Below are positions 45,027-55,500 of a stretch of DNA of 64,000 nucleotides, one piece after another. The notes below the pieces were generated by a model. The model worked only from the letters and a program-made list of their open reading frames with translations, made no database searches and had not been told where the DNA came from. The position numbers and the translations under genes are program-made. Source of the DNA: Piliocolobus tephrosceles. Lineage: Eukaryota; Chordata; Mammalia; Primates; Cercopithecidae. Where the stretch lies: contig NC_045453.1 in the NCBI RefSeq assembly GCF_002776525.5, positions 34,221,333 through 34,285,332 of the forward strand, given 5' to 3'. Positions within the stretch are counted from its first letter, which is position 1. The number at the start of each line of letters is the position of its first letter.

Positions 45027-46174
45027 AACTATTTCAAAAATAAAATGTTTAAATGTATTTTTAAATTCCATTCTCATTAGATAATACCATTGTAGACAGA
45101 GTTCTTGAACAAATTTTCCATGCCCTTGAACAAAAGCCAGAATCTCACACACAGAAGTGACCACTCCTCACCCTGTCCACCTCTACCATCTTTCATTTAA
45201 AGAAACCTTCTTTCCACGGTGAGCATAGACCTGTGTGGGACCCACCAGCTGGCTTCAATGCCCGCTTTTCATTGCCAAGTCAGAAATTATGTGGGGCAGG
45301 TCATCTTCTGAATGATCTCTCTGTTGTCATTGAGCTCAAATGGTGCCTTTGCCAGACTTTGCCAGGCATGATTCCCCGGTTTTATCCTAATGCCCATTTG
45401 CTCAGTCATCCCCCCCATAATTAACTCAGCTGGAAGGTTCTGGTGACTGGAGACCAGGCTAGAAGCGTGGAGGTTTGGACAGAGAATTGAGCTGCCTGTG
45501 GTTTTGGAAGAGCTTCCCTGAGAATTTTAGAGAAGCCCCAGGAGAAAGAGGGTCAGGAGGGGCTAGATTCTGCCGCACTTCCTTGGGTTTGCCCAGTGCT
45601 GCCCTGGACAGTCTCCACCACTCAGGGCCCCCCAACAGGCTGGGGAAGTGGACTGTGCTCACCTCCTGCAGGCCCCTCCCTGGATACTGAGGATGCAGTG
45701 AGCAGGGTCTGTAGGCTGCTCAGCCATGGCCGTGAACCCAGGAAGGGTTACCTTTCCATCCAGGAGCCTCTCCAGCTAAGCCCCCTCCAGCTGCAGGAGC
45801 CGGGACTTGCTGAATTCTGAGAGCGGGAGGGGAAATGGATTGATCGGGTAGCTGCCGTGCGCTCAACTCTGCGCTCCGGCTGTACCTGATCTCATTTCGC
45901 CTTACTGTTATGTTCTATTGATTAGCCACTAGGATCGAGAAACTCGGAACTCCCAGGGACTCTGCCGGCTCATGTCACAGACCCCTGCGGCTGACCCTTG
46001 CCTGTCCTCATTTCAGGGAGGAAGACTCTCTGTCTTAAGTCTCCCAGCTGCTGTGGCCAGGCCGGGCACCATAGTCCTGCTCGTAGCCCAGAGGCAAGCG
46101 GTGCCACCTGAAAGGAAGGGCCATCCCCATTGACCCCATGGGGACAGCTCAGCATTGGTGGTCAGCCAATCAGC
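45027..46174. other. Unique-looking sequence, weak MIR trace
   Basis: The segment 'gtgcgctcaactctgcgctc' to 'gatctcatttcgcctta' at about 45857-45905 faintly resembles antisense MIR ('gctaagcgctttacatgtattatctcattta'). Otherwise nothing is recognised. Confidence 0.4.
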
Positions 46175-46275
46175 TTGGCCACAAAGTTAGCCCTTTAATT
46201 ATCTCCATTTTACAGAAGAGGAAACAGAAGTTCCAAGAAACAAGTTATCTTGCCCAAGAACACATTGTCCCCCAA
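46175..46275 (-). mobile_element. MIR SINE, antisense
   Basis: The segment 'aattatctccattttacaga' with 'agaggaaacagaagttccaa' and 'ttgcccaagaacaca' is antisense MIR. The outer ends are lost. Confidence 0.75.
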
Positions 46276-47287
46276 AACCTCTGCAGTGATGACAATGTGG
46301 CTAGTACGTGGGTGGGGACGTGGTCACTGGCTGTTCCTTCTGAGTCTCTACAAGTCCCTCTGTCCCTCTGTCCCTCTCCTGCTGTTGGCCCCCCACCTCC
46401 CTGGGTGGTTCTGTCCAGCATTTCAGAAGTGCCCCCGAGCCCAGGCAGAAGCAGGAGGATTCTTCTCTTTGCAGGGATAAACACGACCCACCTGGCCTCT
46501 GTATGAGTCAGGCTCCAAAAGACTTAACTTTGTGCAGAAGGAAGCGAAGGCCTTTCTAAAACACGAGTTGCGCGCCCGGCCTCCCTGGCATCCTCGGTGG
46601 AGGCAGCCCGCCCAGGTGAGTGCCGGACCCCTCACAGGAGCGGGATGTCTTCTCCAACGATGGACTCATGTTTTTATAAGTCTAAAAAAGACCACATCCC
46701 TGGCTTTTTAAAAAAATATTATGGGGCAAATGATTGATTTCATGATTCTTAGATGTGAGTGATGGGGAGACTGGTTTCAGTTTCATGATTGCAGTTGTCA
46801 TATTTCTGAACTTCCTAAATAGAGCTTTATTTTTAAAGATCCTACAGTCTTACATCAAGTTAAAAAGGTTGCTGTCAAAATTAAATGGCATGTCAATTTT
46901 AATGAGCAACTGAAAAATTAACAAATGTAACATTCTAATCTAATTATGTTCTTTCAAAAAGCTTTTTGAAAATTGATTCAAGTTTGATTTGTCAGGCATT
47001 CTACCGCCAAGGCAGCAGTGACAGTGTGTGGGAGCCCCGCACCGGGACCTTCCCGACGGGTCTCCGCTGGCCTCCATGGTGTCTCTCTAGCTTTGGGATT
47101 ACTTGCTAACGCTGTAAAACTTTCATGAATTACATGCACATACAGAGAAAGTGAACAGATTGTCAATATACCCCTCTGCACTTTGATGAGAGAATCACAA
47201 CCAGCAATAGGCACCCAGATGCCCCGGCACCCTCCTTAACCTACTATCTCCCAATAAAGGTAAACACCAGTTTTTAAACATAAGAGC
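46276..47287. other. Unique-looking sequence with AT-rich block
   Basis: 46690-46990 is AT-rich, with several homeodomain-type TAAT cores (for example 'ctaatctaattatg') and no repeat similarity that I recognise. The rest is GC-rich without a gene. Confidence 0.45.
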
Positions 47288-47578
47288 TTTTTTTTTGAGG
47301 CAGAGTCTCACTCTGTCACCCAGGCTGGAGTGCAGTAGCACAATCTTGGCTCACTGCAGTCTCCACCTCCTGGGTTCAAGCGATTTTCCTGCCTCAGCCT
47401 CCTGAGTAGCTGGGATTACAGGTGTGCGGCACCACGCCCAGCTAATTTTTTTATTTTTAGTAGAGACGGTGTTTCGCCCTGATGGCCAGGCTGTCCTCGC
47501 ACTCCTGACCTCAATTGATCCACCTGCCTCAGCCTACCAGAGTGCTGGGATTACAGACGTGAGCCACCGTGTCCTGCC
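47288..47578 (-). mobile_element. AluS SINE, antisense
   Basis: A 9-T run precedes 'gaggcagagtctcactctgt', and the element ends 'gagccaccgtgtcctgcc'. Both arms and the linker ('attttttTatttttagtaga') are present. Confidence 0.94.
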
Positions 47579-47629
47579 GCTATTTTTTAAGCGTGGCATC
47601 TATGCTTTTTGAGCAGGGATCCATACGGT

Positions 47630-47838
47630 GAGGGAGGAGGACCTCTATCATCTGAAAGTCTGTTCTGTTCAGTGCCCCATGTGGTTTGCGAATCATGCGT
47701 GCTGTTTTGTATGCTCCTATTAAAAGATGGGGAGAGAGTCCTGTCCTGGTGTCCCTAGTGAGTGAGGGCCTTGTGGAGATGTCTCGTGGTTCTGGTTTCC
47801 TCCCCTCCCAGAGGCATCTCGGGTGGTGTCCTGCTGCG
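47630..47838 (+). repeat. Unclassified direct duplication, copy 1
   Basis: The segment 'ctctatcatctgaaagtctg', 'catgtggtttgcgaatcatg', 'gatggggagagagtcctgtc', 'agtgagtgagggccttgtgg' and 'gcatctcgggtggtgtcctg' aligns with 49560-49762 in the same order and orientation at about 75 per cent identity by eye. I do not recognise the family. Confidence 0.8.
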
Positions 47839-48124
47839 TGTGTACCACGCCAGCATGACAAGACGTTCTGTCTGTCAGGACAGCGGCGCTGGGCAGGAGA
47901 GCTCTGTTCCCAGAACCCGGGGCCCCGGCCCTCACCTTTTCCGCATCTCGCTCTGGCTTTGGTTTTGAGAGTGGTGATGTCCCATTAGTGCCCCCTGACA
48001 CTTTGGACAATCTACGCAGCATTATTCCAGGGTGTAGAGATAGTTAAAGCAGGCCCAGCTCCTTCTCTTAAAGGGTTTACTGATTAGCTGGGAAACAGGT
48101 AACTTTAAGAAAGAAGAAAAAACA

Positions 48125-48440
48125 GGCTGGGTGTGGTGGCTCACGCCTGTAATCCCAGCACTTTGGGAGGCGGCCGAAGTGGGAAGATCACTTGAGGCCA
48201 GGAGTTCAAGACCAGCCTGGCCAACATGGCAAAACCCATTTCTACTAAAAATACAAAAAATTAGCTGGGAGTGGTGGTGCATGCCTGTAATCCCACCTAC
48301 TCAGTAGGCTGAGACAAGAGAACCACTTGAACCCAGGAGGCGGATATTGCAGTGAACCAAGATCATGCCATTGCACTCCAGCCTGGGAGACAAAGCGAGA
48401 CTCCCTCTCAAAGAAAAGAGAAGAAAAGGAAAGAAAAGAG
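48125..48440 (+). mobile_element. AluS SINE with (GAAAA)-rich tail
   Basis: It begins 'ggctgggtgtggtggctcac' and is a complete dimer. The tail after 'ctccctctcaaag' has decayed into an 'aaaagagaagaaaaggaaag' purine microsatellite. Confidence 0.94.
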
Positions 48441-48486
48441 AGGTGGGGGCGGGGTGGGGTGGGGTGAGGTGGGGCGAGGCGAGGCA
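48441..48486 (+). repeat. G-rich tract with G-quadruplex motif
   Basis: GGGGGCGGGGTGGGGTGGGG at 48445-48464 has four G-runs of at least four bases separated by single-base loops, followed by 'tgaggtggggcgaggcgagg'. This is the canonical form for a very stable G4. It sits between two Alu units and probably arose from an Alu tail region. Confidence 0.9.
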
Positions 48487-48656
48487 GGCTGGGCACAGTG
48501 GCTCATACCTGTAATCCCAGCATCTGAGACCAGCATTTGACTTGGGAAGTCAAGATGGGAGGATCACTTAAGCCCAGGCATTTGAGATCAGCCTGACAAC
48601 ATAGGAAGACCTCATCTCCACAAAAAAGAAAAGGAGAGAAGAGAAGAGAAAAGAAA
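48487..48656 (+). mobile_element. Alu left-arm monomer (FLAM-like) or truncated Alu
   Basis: It begins 'ggctgggcacagtggctcat'. A deletion or rearrangement follows near 'cccagcatctgagaccagca', then 'tgggaggatcacttaagccc' and 'catctccacaaaaaagaaaa' with a purine-rich tail. Only the left arm is present. Confidence 0.82.
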
Positions 48657-49559
48657 TTAGACGGAAGGAAATGCAAAGTCCCCAGAGAGGAGGAGAAGAG
48701 ACCAAAGCTGAGGGAAGGGAGGTGAACAGCGATGATTTAGATAGGCTGGAAACTGCCCTGAGACGAAGCTGGAAGCGTGGTGGGGTCGCGTCCTGGGTGG
48801 TGCGGGGCCTGGCTGCTCTCCTGCGTCTTGGGAAGGGAACTCATGATGATCTTCATTTTTTTTTTTTTTTTAACCAATGCACCGCCCTCATCCCGAATTA
48901 TTACAGATTTCATACAGTCCGTAGATTACCTTCACTGATGAGGGGAATTAGACATTTTAGAAAGGTTCCCCACAGAGGCCAAAGCAGGAAGTTTTTCTGG
49001 TGAAACGTTCAGTTTTCAGTCAGCCCGAAGTATTCCATTCCTAATAAAGATCTAATCCCAGAGACTTTGGGTTTCAAATCCATAAGAAGGAATGACCGTT
49101 TTCATGGTGAGACATTGATATTTCATTACTGAGACCCAAAGCCACCTTTGTAACCTTGCGAGATCCTTTTTGATTGTATAAACTTCAGAAATCTGGAGAT
49201 CTTAGATATCAGGAAGATAAATTTACATAGGTAGGCACCATAATTCTTGTTCCTCATATATTTTATATTGCATTATTTACATATGCTTTAAATATCCAAT
49301 GAATTGTAATAAATGGGAACTCATAATAAAACTGGTAATAAAATGGATTATTCAGGTGATGCTGTTTTATTACAGTCTCATTATGTTATAGAATCCTTAT
49401 TAAAATCTGGATCAAAGATGAATTTCTCACTGGAGGTACTTCACAAGTACTTTAATAAATTCTATTTGTTGCCCAATCCCAGGGTGAATATTGGTTTTCA
49501 TAATTTCATACAAATGTGTTGCAACATGCCACGGAATCTGACTATAGGAATCTGTGCAG
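48657..49559. other. No recognisable element; 16-T run
   Basis: A poly-T tract lies at 48856-48871 without an attached Alu or L1. The rest is AT-rich unique sequence. A 125-codon frame (49313-49690) runs into copy 2 of the duplication and has no recognisable domain. Confidence 0.5.
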
Positions 49560-49762
49560 TGAGGGAAGACAATCTCTATCGTCTGCAGGTCTGTTCAATG
49601 CCTTGTGTGGTTTGGGAATCGTGTCTGCTGTTTCATAGGTTTCTGTTGAAACATGGGGAGAGGCCCTGTCCTGGTGTTCCTGGTGAGTGAGGGCCTGGAG
49701 GGAACATCACGTGCTTCTGTTTTCCCTTCCTAGAGCCATCTTGGGTGGTGTCTTCAGAACTT
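49560..49762 (+). repeat. Unclassified direct duplication, copy 2
   Basis: Partner of 47630-47838. Matching landmarks are 'ctctatcgtctgcaggtctg', 'tgtgtggtttgggaatcgtg', 'acatggggagaggccctgtc', 'tggtgagtgagggcctggag' and 'gccatcttgggtggtgtctt'. The separation of the copies is about 1.93 kb. Confidence 0.8.
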
Positions 49763-49835
49763 CTCGTTCTTACTCAAGGTTCTTTTATTGAAAGAGCTGT
49801 CTGATGGGTGGAACACACTCATCAGCGTTATTTTT

Positions 49836-50305
49836 CCTTTTTTTTTTTTTTAAGATGGAGTCTCACTGTGTCGCCCAGGCTAGAGTTCAGTGCCACAATC
49901 TTGACTCATTGTAACCTCTGCCTCCCAGATTCAAGCTATTCACCTGCCTTAGCCTCCCAAATAGCTGGGATTACAGGTGCCTGCCACCATGCCTGGCTAA
50001 TTTATTTGTGTGTGTTTGTTTGTTTTGAGAGGGACTCTCACTCTGTTGGCCAGACTGGAGTGCAGTGGCAAGATCTCAGCTCCCTACAACCTCCACCTCC
50101 CAGGTTCAAGCGATTCTCCTGCCTCAGCCTCCTGAGTAGCTGGGATTATAGGGGCCCACCCCCATGCCCGGCTAATTTTTGTATTTTAGTAGAAATGGGA
50201 TTTCACCATGTTGGCCAGGCTGGTCTCGAGCTCCTGACCTCAAGTGATCCGCACCCTCGGCCTCCCAGAGTGCTGGGATTATAGTGTGAGCCACTGCACC
50301 CGGCC
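49836..50305 (-). mobile_element. Trimeric Alu (left-right-right), antisense
   Basis: The block is 470 bp long. Read on the minus strand it is a left arm (starting 'ggccgggtgcagtggctcac' at 50305), a right arm ending 'agtgagagtccctctcaaaa', an A-rich linker (acaaacaaacacacacaaat) and then a second right arm starting 'aaattagccaggcatggtgg', followed by the terminal A-run. One target duplication, 'agcgttattttt' (49824-49835) and 'agcattattttt' (50306-50317), brackets the whole unit. A normal Alu is a left-right dimer of about 300 bp. Confidence 0.85.
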
Positions 50306-51084
50306 AGCATTATTTTTGATCTTAGCTGTTATGGCTGTTGCCACAGTGGCCCTTCCTTAGAATCCTATTCTGACACAGTCTGGGGCCTTTTGGTCTTGAT
50401 TGAAGCTGCACATGGCAGAGCCGAGTCACGCTGAGTGACTCTGCCATCACTGTGGTAGGGGGATGCCGTGACAAAGGGACCCTGCATGGCATGTACTGCA
50501 AAGTAGCCTCTTCCCCTGGCTCCCCCAGAAAGCTCTATCAGGCTGGATGAGAGCCAGAGCAAGCCAGGGAGGTGGTCAAAGGAGAGTCACAGAGGCCCTC
50601 GGAAAACAGAGGGGCAATCAGAATGCTTTGGCTAGAAAGGGGCTACGTCAGAAATGTTTGATGTCATGAAGTAGATGGATCTGTTACCCTAAACCGTGGG
50701 TGCTGGATCCAGGAGTCAGGGCTCGGGAACAAGTGAGGACAGCAGAAGAACAAATGAGGGCGGTCCTGCCTTCAGCCAGATTCAGCAGTAGAGACAAGTA
50801 TCTCCAGCCTCTTGCAGCCTTCTTCACTGTTTTATCCATAGCTGCAGCCACAGCGCTGTCTAGGGAGGAGGTGCTGAATACATGTTGGAAAGAATGAGCT
50901 GCCCCGAGGTCGTGGCTGTCAGGACAACTATCATCCATGCCAATAGTTCATCTCTAGGCCCCCAGATGGGTGCGCCAAGGGAAAAGCAGGGCTCAACAGC
51001 CATCAGGTTTTGGGAATTCAGTACACAGAGCTGCTGAGTAGAGAGAATGGCACCAGAGGGAGACCTCGGACCTGGCCTGCTGTA
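50306..51084. other. Unique-looking sequence, no gene seen
   Basis: GC-moderate sequence holds an imperfect short hairpin (ggcagagccgagtcac facing gagtgactctgcc) at about 50414-50445. No gene or repeat is recognised. Confidence 0.5.
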
Positions 51085-51153
51085 TCTGAGCTCTCCAGCT
51101 GGGTGGCCTCCTCTTGCCTCACTTTTCTTATCATCTGTAACATGGGTATAGCA
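51085..51153 (+). mobile_element. MIR SINE, first part (split by AluS)
   Basis: The segment 'ctccagctgggtggcctcct', 'tgcctcacttttcttatcat' and 'ctgtaacatgggtatagca' is the plus-strand MIR core. It continues after the Alu at 51454-51530 ('ggatttacttccatttgttg', 'taaggctggaatgaattaat'). Confidence 0.75.
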
Positions 51154-51453
51154 GGCCAGGCGCATGTTATTACATGCCTGTAATTTCAGCACTTTGGGAG
51201 GCTGAGACAGGTGGATCACCTGAGGTCAGGAGTTTGAGACCAGCTTGGCCAACATGGTGAAACCCCATCTCTATTAAAAATACAAAAATTAGCCAGGCAT
51301 GGCGGTGGGCACCTGTAATCCCAGGTACTCAGGAGGCTGAGGCAGGGAGAATCTCTTGAACCTGGGGGGGCAGAGGTTGCAGTGAGCTGAGATCGTGCCA
51401 TTGCACTCCAGCCTGGGCGAGAGAGCAAGACCCTCTCAAAAAAAAAAAAAAAA
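51154..51453 (+). mobile_element. AluS SINE
   Basis: It begins 'ggccaggcgcatgttattac' and is a full dimer with a 16-A tail. The target duplication 'gtatagca' occurs immediately before the element and after the tail, showing insertion into a MIR. Confidence 0.95.
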
Positions 51454-51530
51454 GAGTATAGCAAAAGGATTTACTTCCATTTGTTGTAAGGCTGGAATGA
51501 ATTAATATGAAACAGCCGAAATATGTGGCA
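51454..51530 (+). mobile_element. MIR SINE, second part
   Basis: After the Alu the sequence 'ttgtaaggctggaatgaatt' with 'aatatgaaacagccgaaat' follows the MIR 3' pattern ('ttgtgaggattaaatgagtt'). Confidence 0.65.
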
Positions 51531-52499
51531 CATGAGGATGTGTGTTGTAAAAAGCTCTGCTAAATTAATGTAAATATATATTTTTCTGAATGGTATTCAT
51601 GGACGATCCCTGGGCATGGGCCAGAGGGCAGTGCCGAGCGCGTGCGTGGACGTGGATGCAGCATGGCAGAACCCCAGCTGGCGGGGCCGTGGATTGGCTT
51701 TGAGATGAGGCCGGGATGAGTCTTCAGCCTGATGCACAGCCCTGGAGTGAGTGCTCTTGAAATGCAGACTGGAAATTGGATGTGGAAACTCACTTCGACC
51801 AACACCAGTTGGGGAAGCACAATTTTAAAAGCAGGATTTAGATAAAATGCTTATTAGTAAAGTGAGGATTATCCGGGATTTTAAAGTTTGTTCTTATCTT
51901 CCGTGCTGCTCAAGTGAGGAAACGAGGTGGCTTCAGCCTGCGGTGGAGGATCCTCAGCTGTGGAAAGCGTCGGCCGGTCTCATAGAGGTGGCGTCTGCTG
52001 CCGGCCCTCAGGCTCTGCCACCGAGGAGGAGAGGTAGATAAAACACAGGTGTGAGCAAGACCCTAAGAAGCTGCTGCCCTGTGTGTCCTGACTGCGTAAG
52101 GACACACGGATGACACCATCCCCAACCGCCTGCAGAGCGTGGACCCCATGAAAGGAACCACCCAGGAGGCACCCAACCCCTGAGCGCCGTGAGGTTGCTG
52201 GATTTTTCTCTCTGTCCTCTGCCTCCAGGCAGGACTGCACCTAAACTAATTCACATCCTGGTTTCTCTGTTCTTCCGTGGTCTTCACACACGAAGGAGGT
52301 CCCATCTAAGACGTTCCAACAGACCCTGGCACCCAGTTTAACACAAGGCGGCAAATATGAAAATGGAGCCCAGTATGAAAATGAACCTCTTCGGTTTCAG
52401 AACTCAGAGACCCTGAAATCTGACCCCACCCCTTACGTCACCTGTGACTCATCTTTAGAAAGACCCACTTCTCCCTACCATTCAATAGGAACAAGTGCA
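51531..52499. other. No recognisable element
   Basis: The sequence is mixed, and a CpG-bearing patch lies at about 51630-51660. No gene or repeat is supported. Confidence 0.5.
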
Positions 52500-52680
52500 C
52501 ACAACAGAAGACAATGGGCAAGTGGACAAGGGATTTCAATGCAAAACACACAAGCCATGAGTGGACAAGGGGTATCAGTGCAAAACACACAAGCAATGCA
52601 AGCAGCAAGTCTATGAAAATGCTCTCCTGCCCCAGAAATCCATTAAAAGCAAACCAAAGCACCACGTTTCTCATCTGTTT
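52500..52680 (+). mobile_element. L1M ORF2 remnant with internal 39-bp tandem duplication
   Basis: The parts 'caagggatttcaatgcaaaa', 'tctatgaaaatgctctcctg', 'cagaaatccattaaaagcaa' and 'accaaagcacca' follow the L1 ORF2 3' region ('gacacttctcaaaagaagac ... catgaaaaaatgctcaa ... aaatgcaaatcaaaaccac'). Inside it, 52522-52560 is repeated as 52561-52599 with five differences. Confidence 0.65.
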
Positions 52681-52804
52681 AGCCAGTGTTTTAAGGTTTG
52701 ATGTGAGATTGAGCAGGCTCTAGGGAGACGAGTTCTCTGGCCGGGTTCTAGGGGAGATCGGGGAAGGTGGTTTGGTGGGATCAGGTGTGAAAGGCACATA
52801 GTGA

Positions 52805-53025
52805 GTTTTCTGTGTCTGGTAACCAATTCCCATGAGCCTAGCAGCTGAAGCAACACTCCTGTCTTCTCACAGTTCTGCAGGTCCCGAGGGCAGTGCGGCA
52901 TAGCTGGGCTCTCTGCTCCGGTCTCCCTGCACTGCAATCAAGGTGTGGGCCAGGGCTGGGCTGCGGTTCTTATCTCAGGCTCAGGTTTACTCCCAGGCTC
53001 ACTGGTTCCTTCGCCTGCTTTCCAA
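52805..53025 (-). mobile_element. MLT1-type MaLR LTR fragment, antisense
   Basis: The parts 'tcttctcacagttctgcagg', 'gctgggctctctgctccggt', 'gcaatcaaggtgtgggccag' and 'ggctgggctgcggttcttat' reproduce the reverse complement of the MLT1 3' half ('gccaacaccttgatt... cagaactgtgaga'). Confidence 0.72.
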
Positions 53026-55004
53026 ATGGCCTCTTCTGCAGGGAATGCCAGCGCGTGTGGGGCAGGGGGAGAGAGCTTCAAGGTGAGGATCCTGAGAGTG
53101 AAAGCCGAGGAGGCTGCCAAGGAGTAGGAAGCTTGGAGCAGGCACCGAGAAGAAGGGGACTTAGGTAGGGGGTGACTCAGGCTGCTGAACTCAAGGCGGG
53201 AGCCAGCCTCGAGGAGATGGAGATAGCCACAGCATCCAGTGCCAGGGCCCAGCCAAGGAGAGTCAGGACAGGGCGATGGGGGGCAGGCCTGGGCGTGGCA
53301 GGCAGGCAGGCGAGCAGCACGGGGAAGGAGCAGATACCCGGGCCTACCAGCCAACTCTGAGCCTGCAGGGGCCCCTGGGCAAGTGGGTGTGGCTGCACCT
53401 CCCTGGTTTAAAGTTGCATTGCCCAAGCCCTGCTGCAGAGGCAGCTGGAACTGTGCTTGTCTCTCCATCCTTTGTCCTCCCTAAACGGGAAAGACCCACG
53501 TGGCCTGAGAGGGCGGGGCATGCCTGACCGGGGCTCTGCCTCTCTGGTGGGGCCCTGGCCGGGGCCACTGGATGCACGAGTGCTGTTCCCTGCCTTCCTC
53601 TCCCCAAGAGGGGCCCCTCTGGCTGCCTCACTCTGCAATTAGAGCTGCTTTGGGTACAGGGGCCATTAGCACTGCCGCCTCCTGCTTCATGGTTACACAG
53701 GCGCCCCATGAGACCAGATGGGCCCCCGCTCTTCAAGGGGAATAGATGGGGTGAGGCCGTGGCCATCGGGAGCAGGGGCTTTGCAGACCTTGCGTATGTG
53801 GAGCCTAATTACCCACAACCCTGGTGGGAAGGAGGGAGCCAGGCAGAGGTGTTTAAAGCCTCAATATGGGACCAAAGATGCTTCTAGAAAAGTAACCTCA
53901 GTTCCCACAGAAGCATCTGACTCTGCAGCCTCCCCATCTGAACTGTAGTTGGGAGGTGTTTCTTGCCATTGCTTTTGCTTTCAGACAGGAATCTCCACCT
54001 CCTTCTGTTTAGAGAGATAAATGGACTGAATGCTAACAAATTTGTTCCATTAACATATTCAGCAGTAGGCAGGCATGAGATAGCATAACTCAATTTCTAT
54101 CTTAAATCATTGTTTTAATCTCACACTTGAATGTCATCATTTAATTTGTACATCCAGCTGGAAATATTGATTTTTGGAGGCATTTATTCTTTGCATTATG
54201 TAAAATTCTATTTGCACTCTGCTATGGAAATATTACTTTGTGGCTTAAAATATGATTGAGACTGTTCCATTTTTTCTTCTCACATCTCATGCAGATGGGA
54301 CATTGTGACTTCGCTGTGGATTGGGGAGGGTATCAGGGCACAAATAGCCACACGGGGCAGGAGGATGGTTTGCTAGAGGAGGCAAAGAAAAAACACTGTT
54401 GTTTGCTGGTTTCCAGGACTGTGCAACTCGTTATATGCATTCCATATGTAATACACTTTTTGAAGCTGGTAAAATAGCAAATCACATGCTCACCACCATG
54501 ACCGGAGGCTGAGAGCCTGGAAGAGGTTCCAGCCAGCTGTCTGCAGGCACCTGCTGTGGGAGGGCACGGGACAGGGTCAGAGGCTGAGGCCTTGCTGTGT
54601 TGCTGTCCGCTCCTTCTGTAGGGATCAGATTCTGAGTGGTGGTTTTTTCCTTTTCTTTTCTTTTTTTTTTTTTTTGAGGTGTTTTCCTAAACTTGTGCCA
54701 GCTCTGTGGTCAACCCAATGGCCTCCCTTGCTGGGACACTCCCTTGGAGCAGCCTCTGGTGGGGCAGTGGCAGAGATGCCTCCTCATCCTGGGTCCATTC
54801 AGAAGCCAGCCCTGCTCACTTAGAGGGACAATCAAATAGACCAATTCCCTCCTCCTGGTTAATACAGACCTTTGCAGACTCATGTGGAAGTTCTGCCCTT
54901 AAAACCAACCATTCCCTCCAAGGGGCATGGATGACCGGTGCTGGTTGAGCCCTCACCATAGTTGATCTACTGGAAAACTATGACTGGGCTGGGTGTTGCC
55001 ATGA
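53026..55004. other. GC-rich then AT-rich unique sequence; T-rich tract
   Basis: 53.0-53.8 kb is GC-rich, with frames up to 176 codons on both strands and no domain. 53.98-54.26 kb is AT-rich and repeat-free. A T-rich tract (ttttcttttctttttttttt) lies at about 54648-54675. No gene is supported. Confidence 0.5.
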
Positions 55005-55110
55005 CTGATTCCTATTTCACAGGTAAGGAAGCTGAGGCTCACAGGTGTGACCTGATGACCTGTAACTTCAGTGGCAGATCCAGTAGTCTCGCCTGGTTCC
55101 CAGCAGCTCT
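55005..55110 (-). mobile_element. MIR SINE, antisense
   Basis: The segment 'ctatttcacaggtaaggaag' with 'ctgaggctcacaggtgtgac' and 'cagtggcagatccagtagtc' is antisense MIR core. Confidence 0.65.
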
Positions 55111-55369
55111 ACAGTGGGGTGGGCTGAGTCAGGTGCAGAGGTGCCCTGGCCAAGGGGACAGCCTCGGGGCAGCCCTCAGGCTCGGCCTCGTGTGCGCAGA
55201 TCCCATCCCCAGGCCCGCGGAACAAGGAAGGGCCTGGCTTTTGGAAAACCCAGGTCCATTTGTCGAGGCAGTCGCTAACAGAGAGGAAATAATGGTTGTA
55301 ATGTCAAGCTTGGGGAAAAAATCAATTTGTAGTTGTCCCAGAAAGCCTTTTAAGTAGAATGTTTTTAGA

Positions 55370-55500
55370 AATAAATTATATATGGGAAAGTCAGAAGCGG
55401 TGACATAATTTGTGGGACCCAGTGCAGGATGAAAACACAGGAGCCTTGTTCAAAAAGCACTGGGACTTCCCGAGAGCAGCAGCAGACCATTAACCTGGTG
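55370..55500. mobile_element. Unclassified interspersed repeat
   Basis: The motifs 'gtgacataatttgtgggacc', 'cagtgcaggatgaaaacaca' and 'ccttgttcaaaaagcactgg' with 'gcagcagaccattaa' recall a dispersed repeat with a 'ggggcccttct' region. I cannot name the family. The neighbouring minisatellite seems to be grown from its G/C-rich end. Confidence 0.5.

Noticed and set aside
49808..50284. 158-codon plus-strand frame
   Set aside because: It is antisense Alu sequence from the trimeric Alu.
50414..50445. Short hairpin as a possible small RNA
   Set aside because: The stem is short and interrupted, and nothing indicates processing or conservation.
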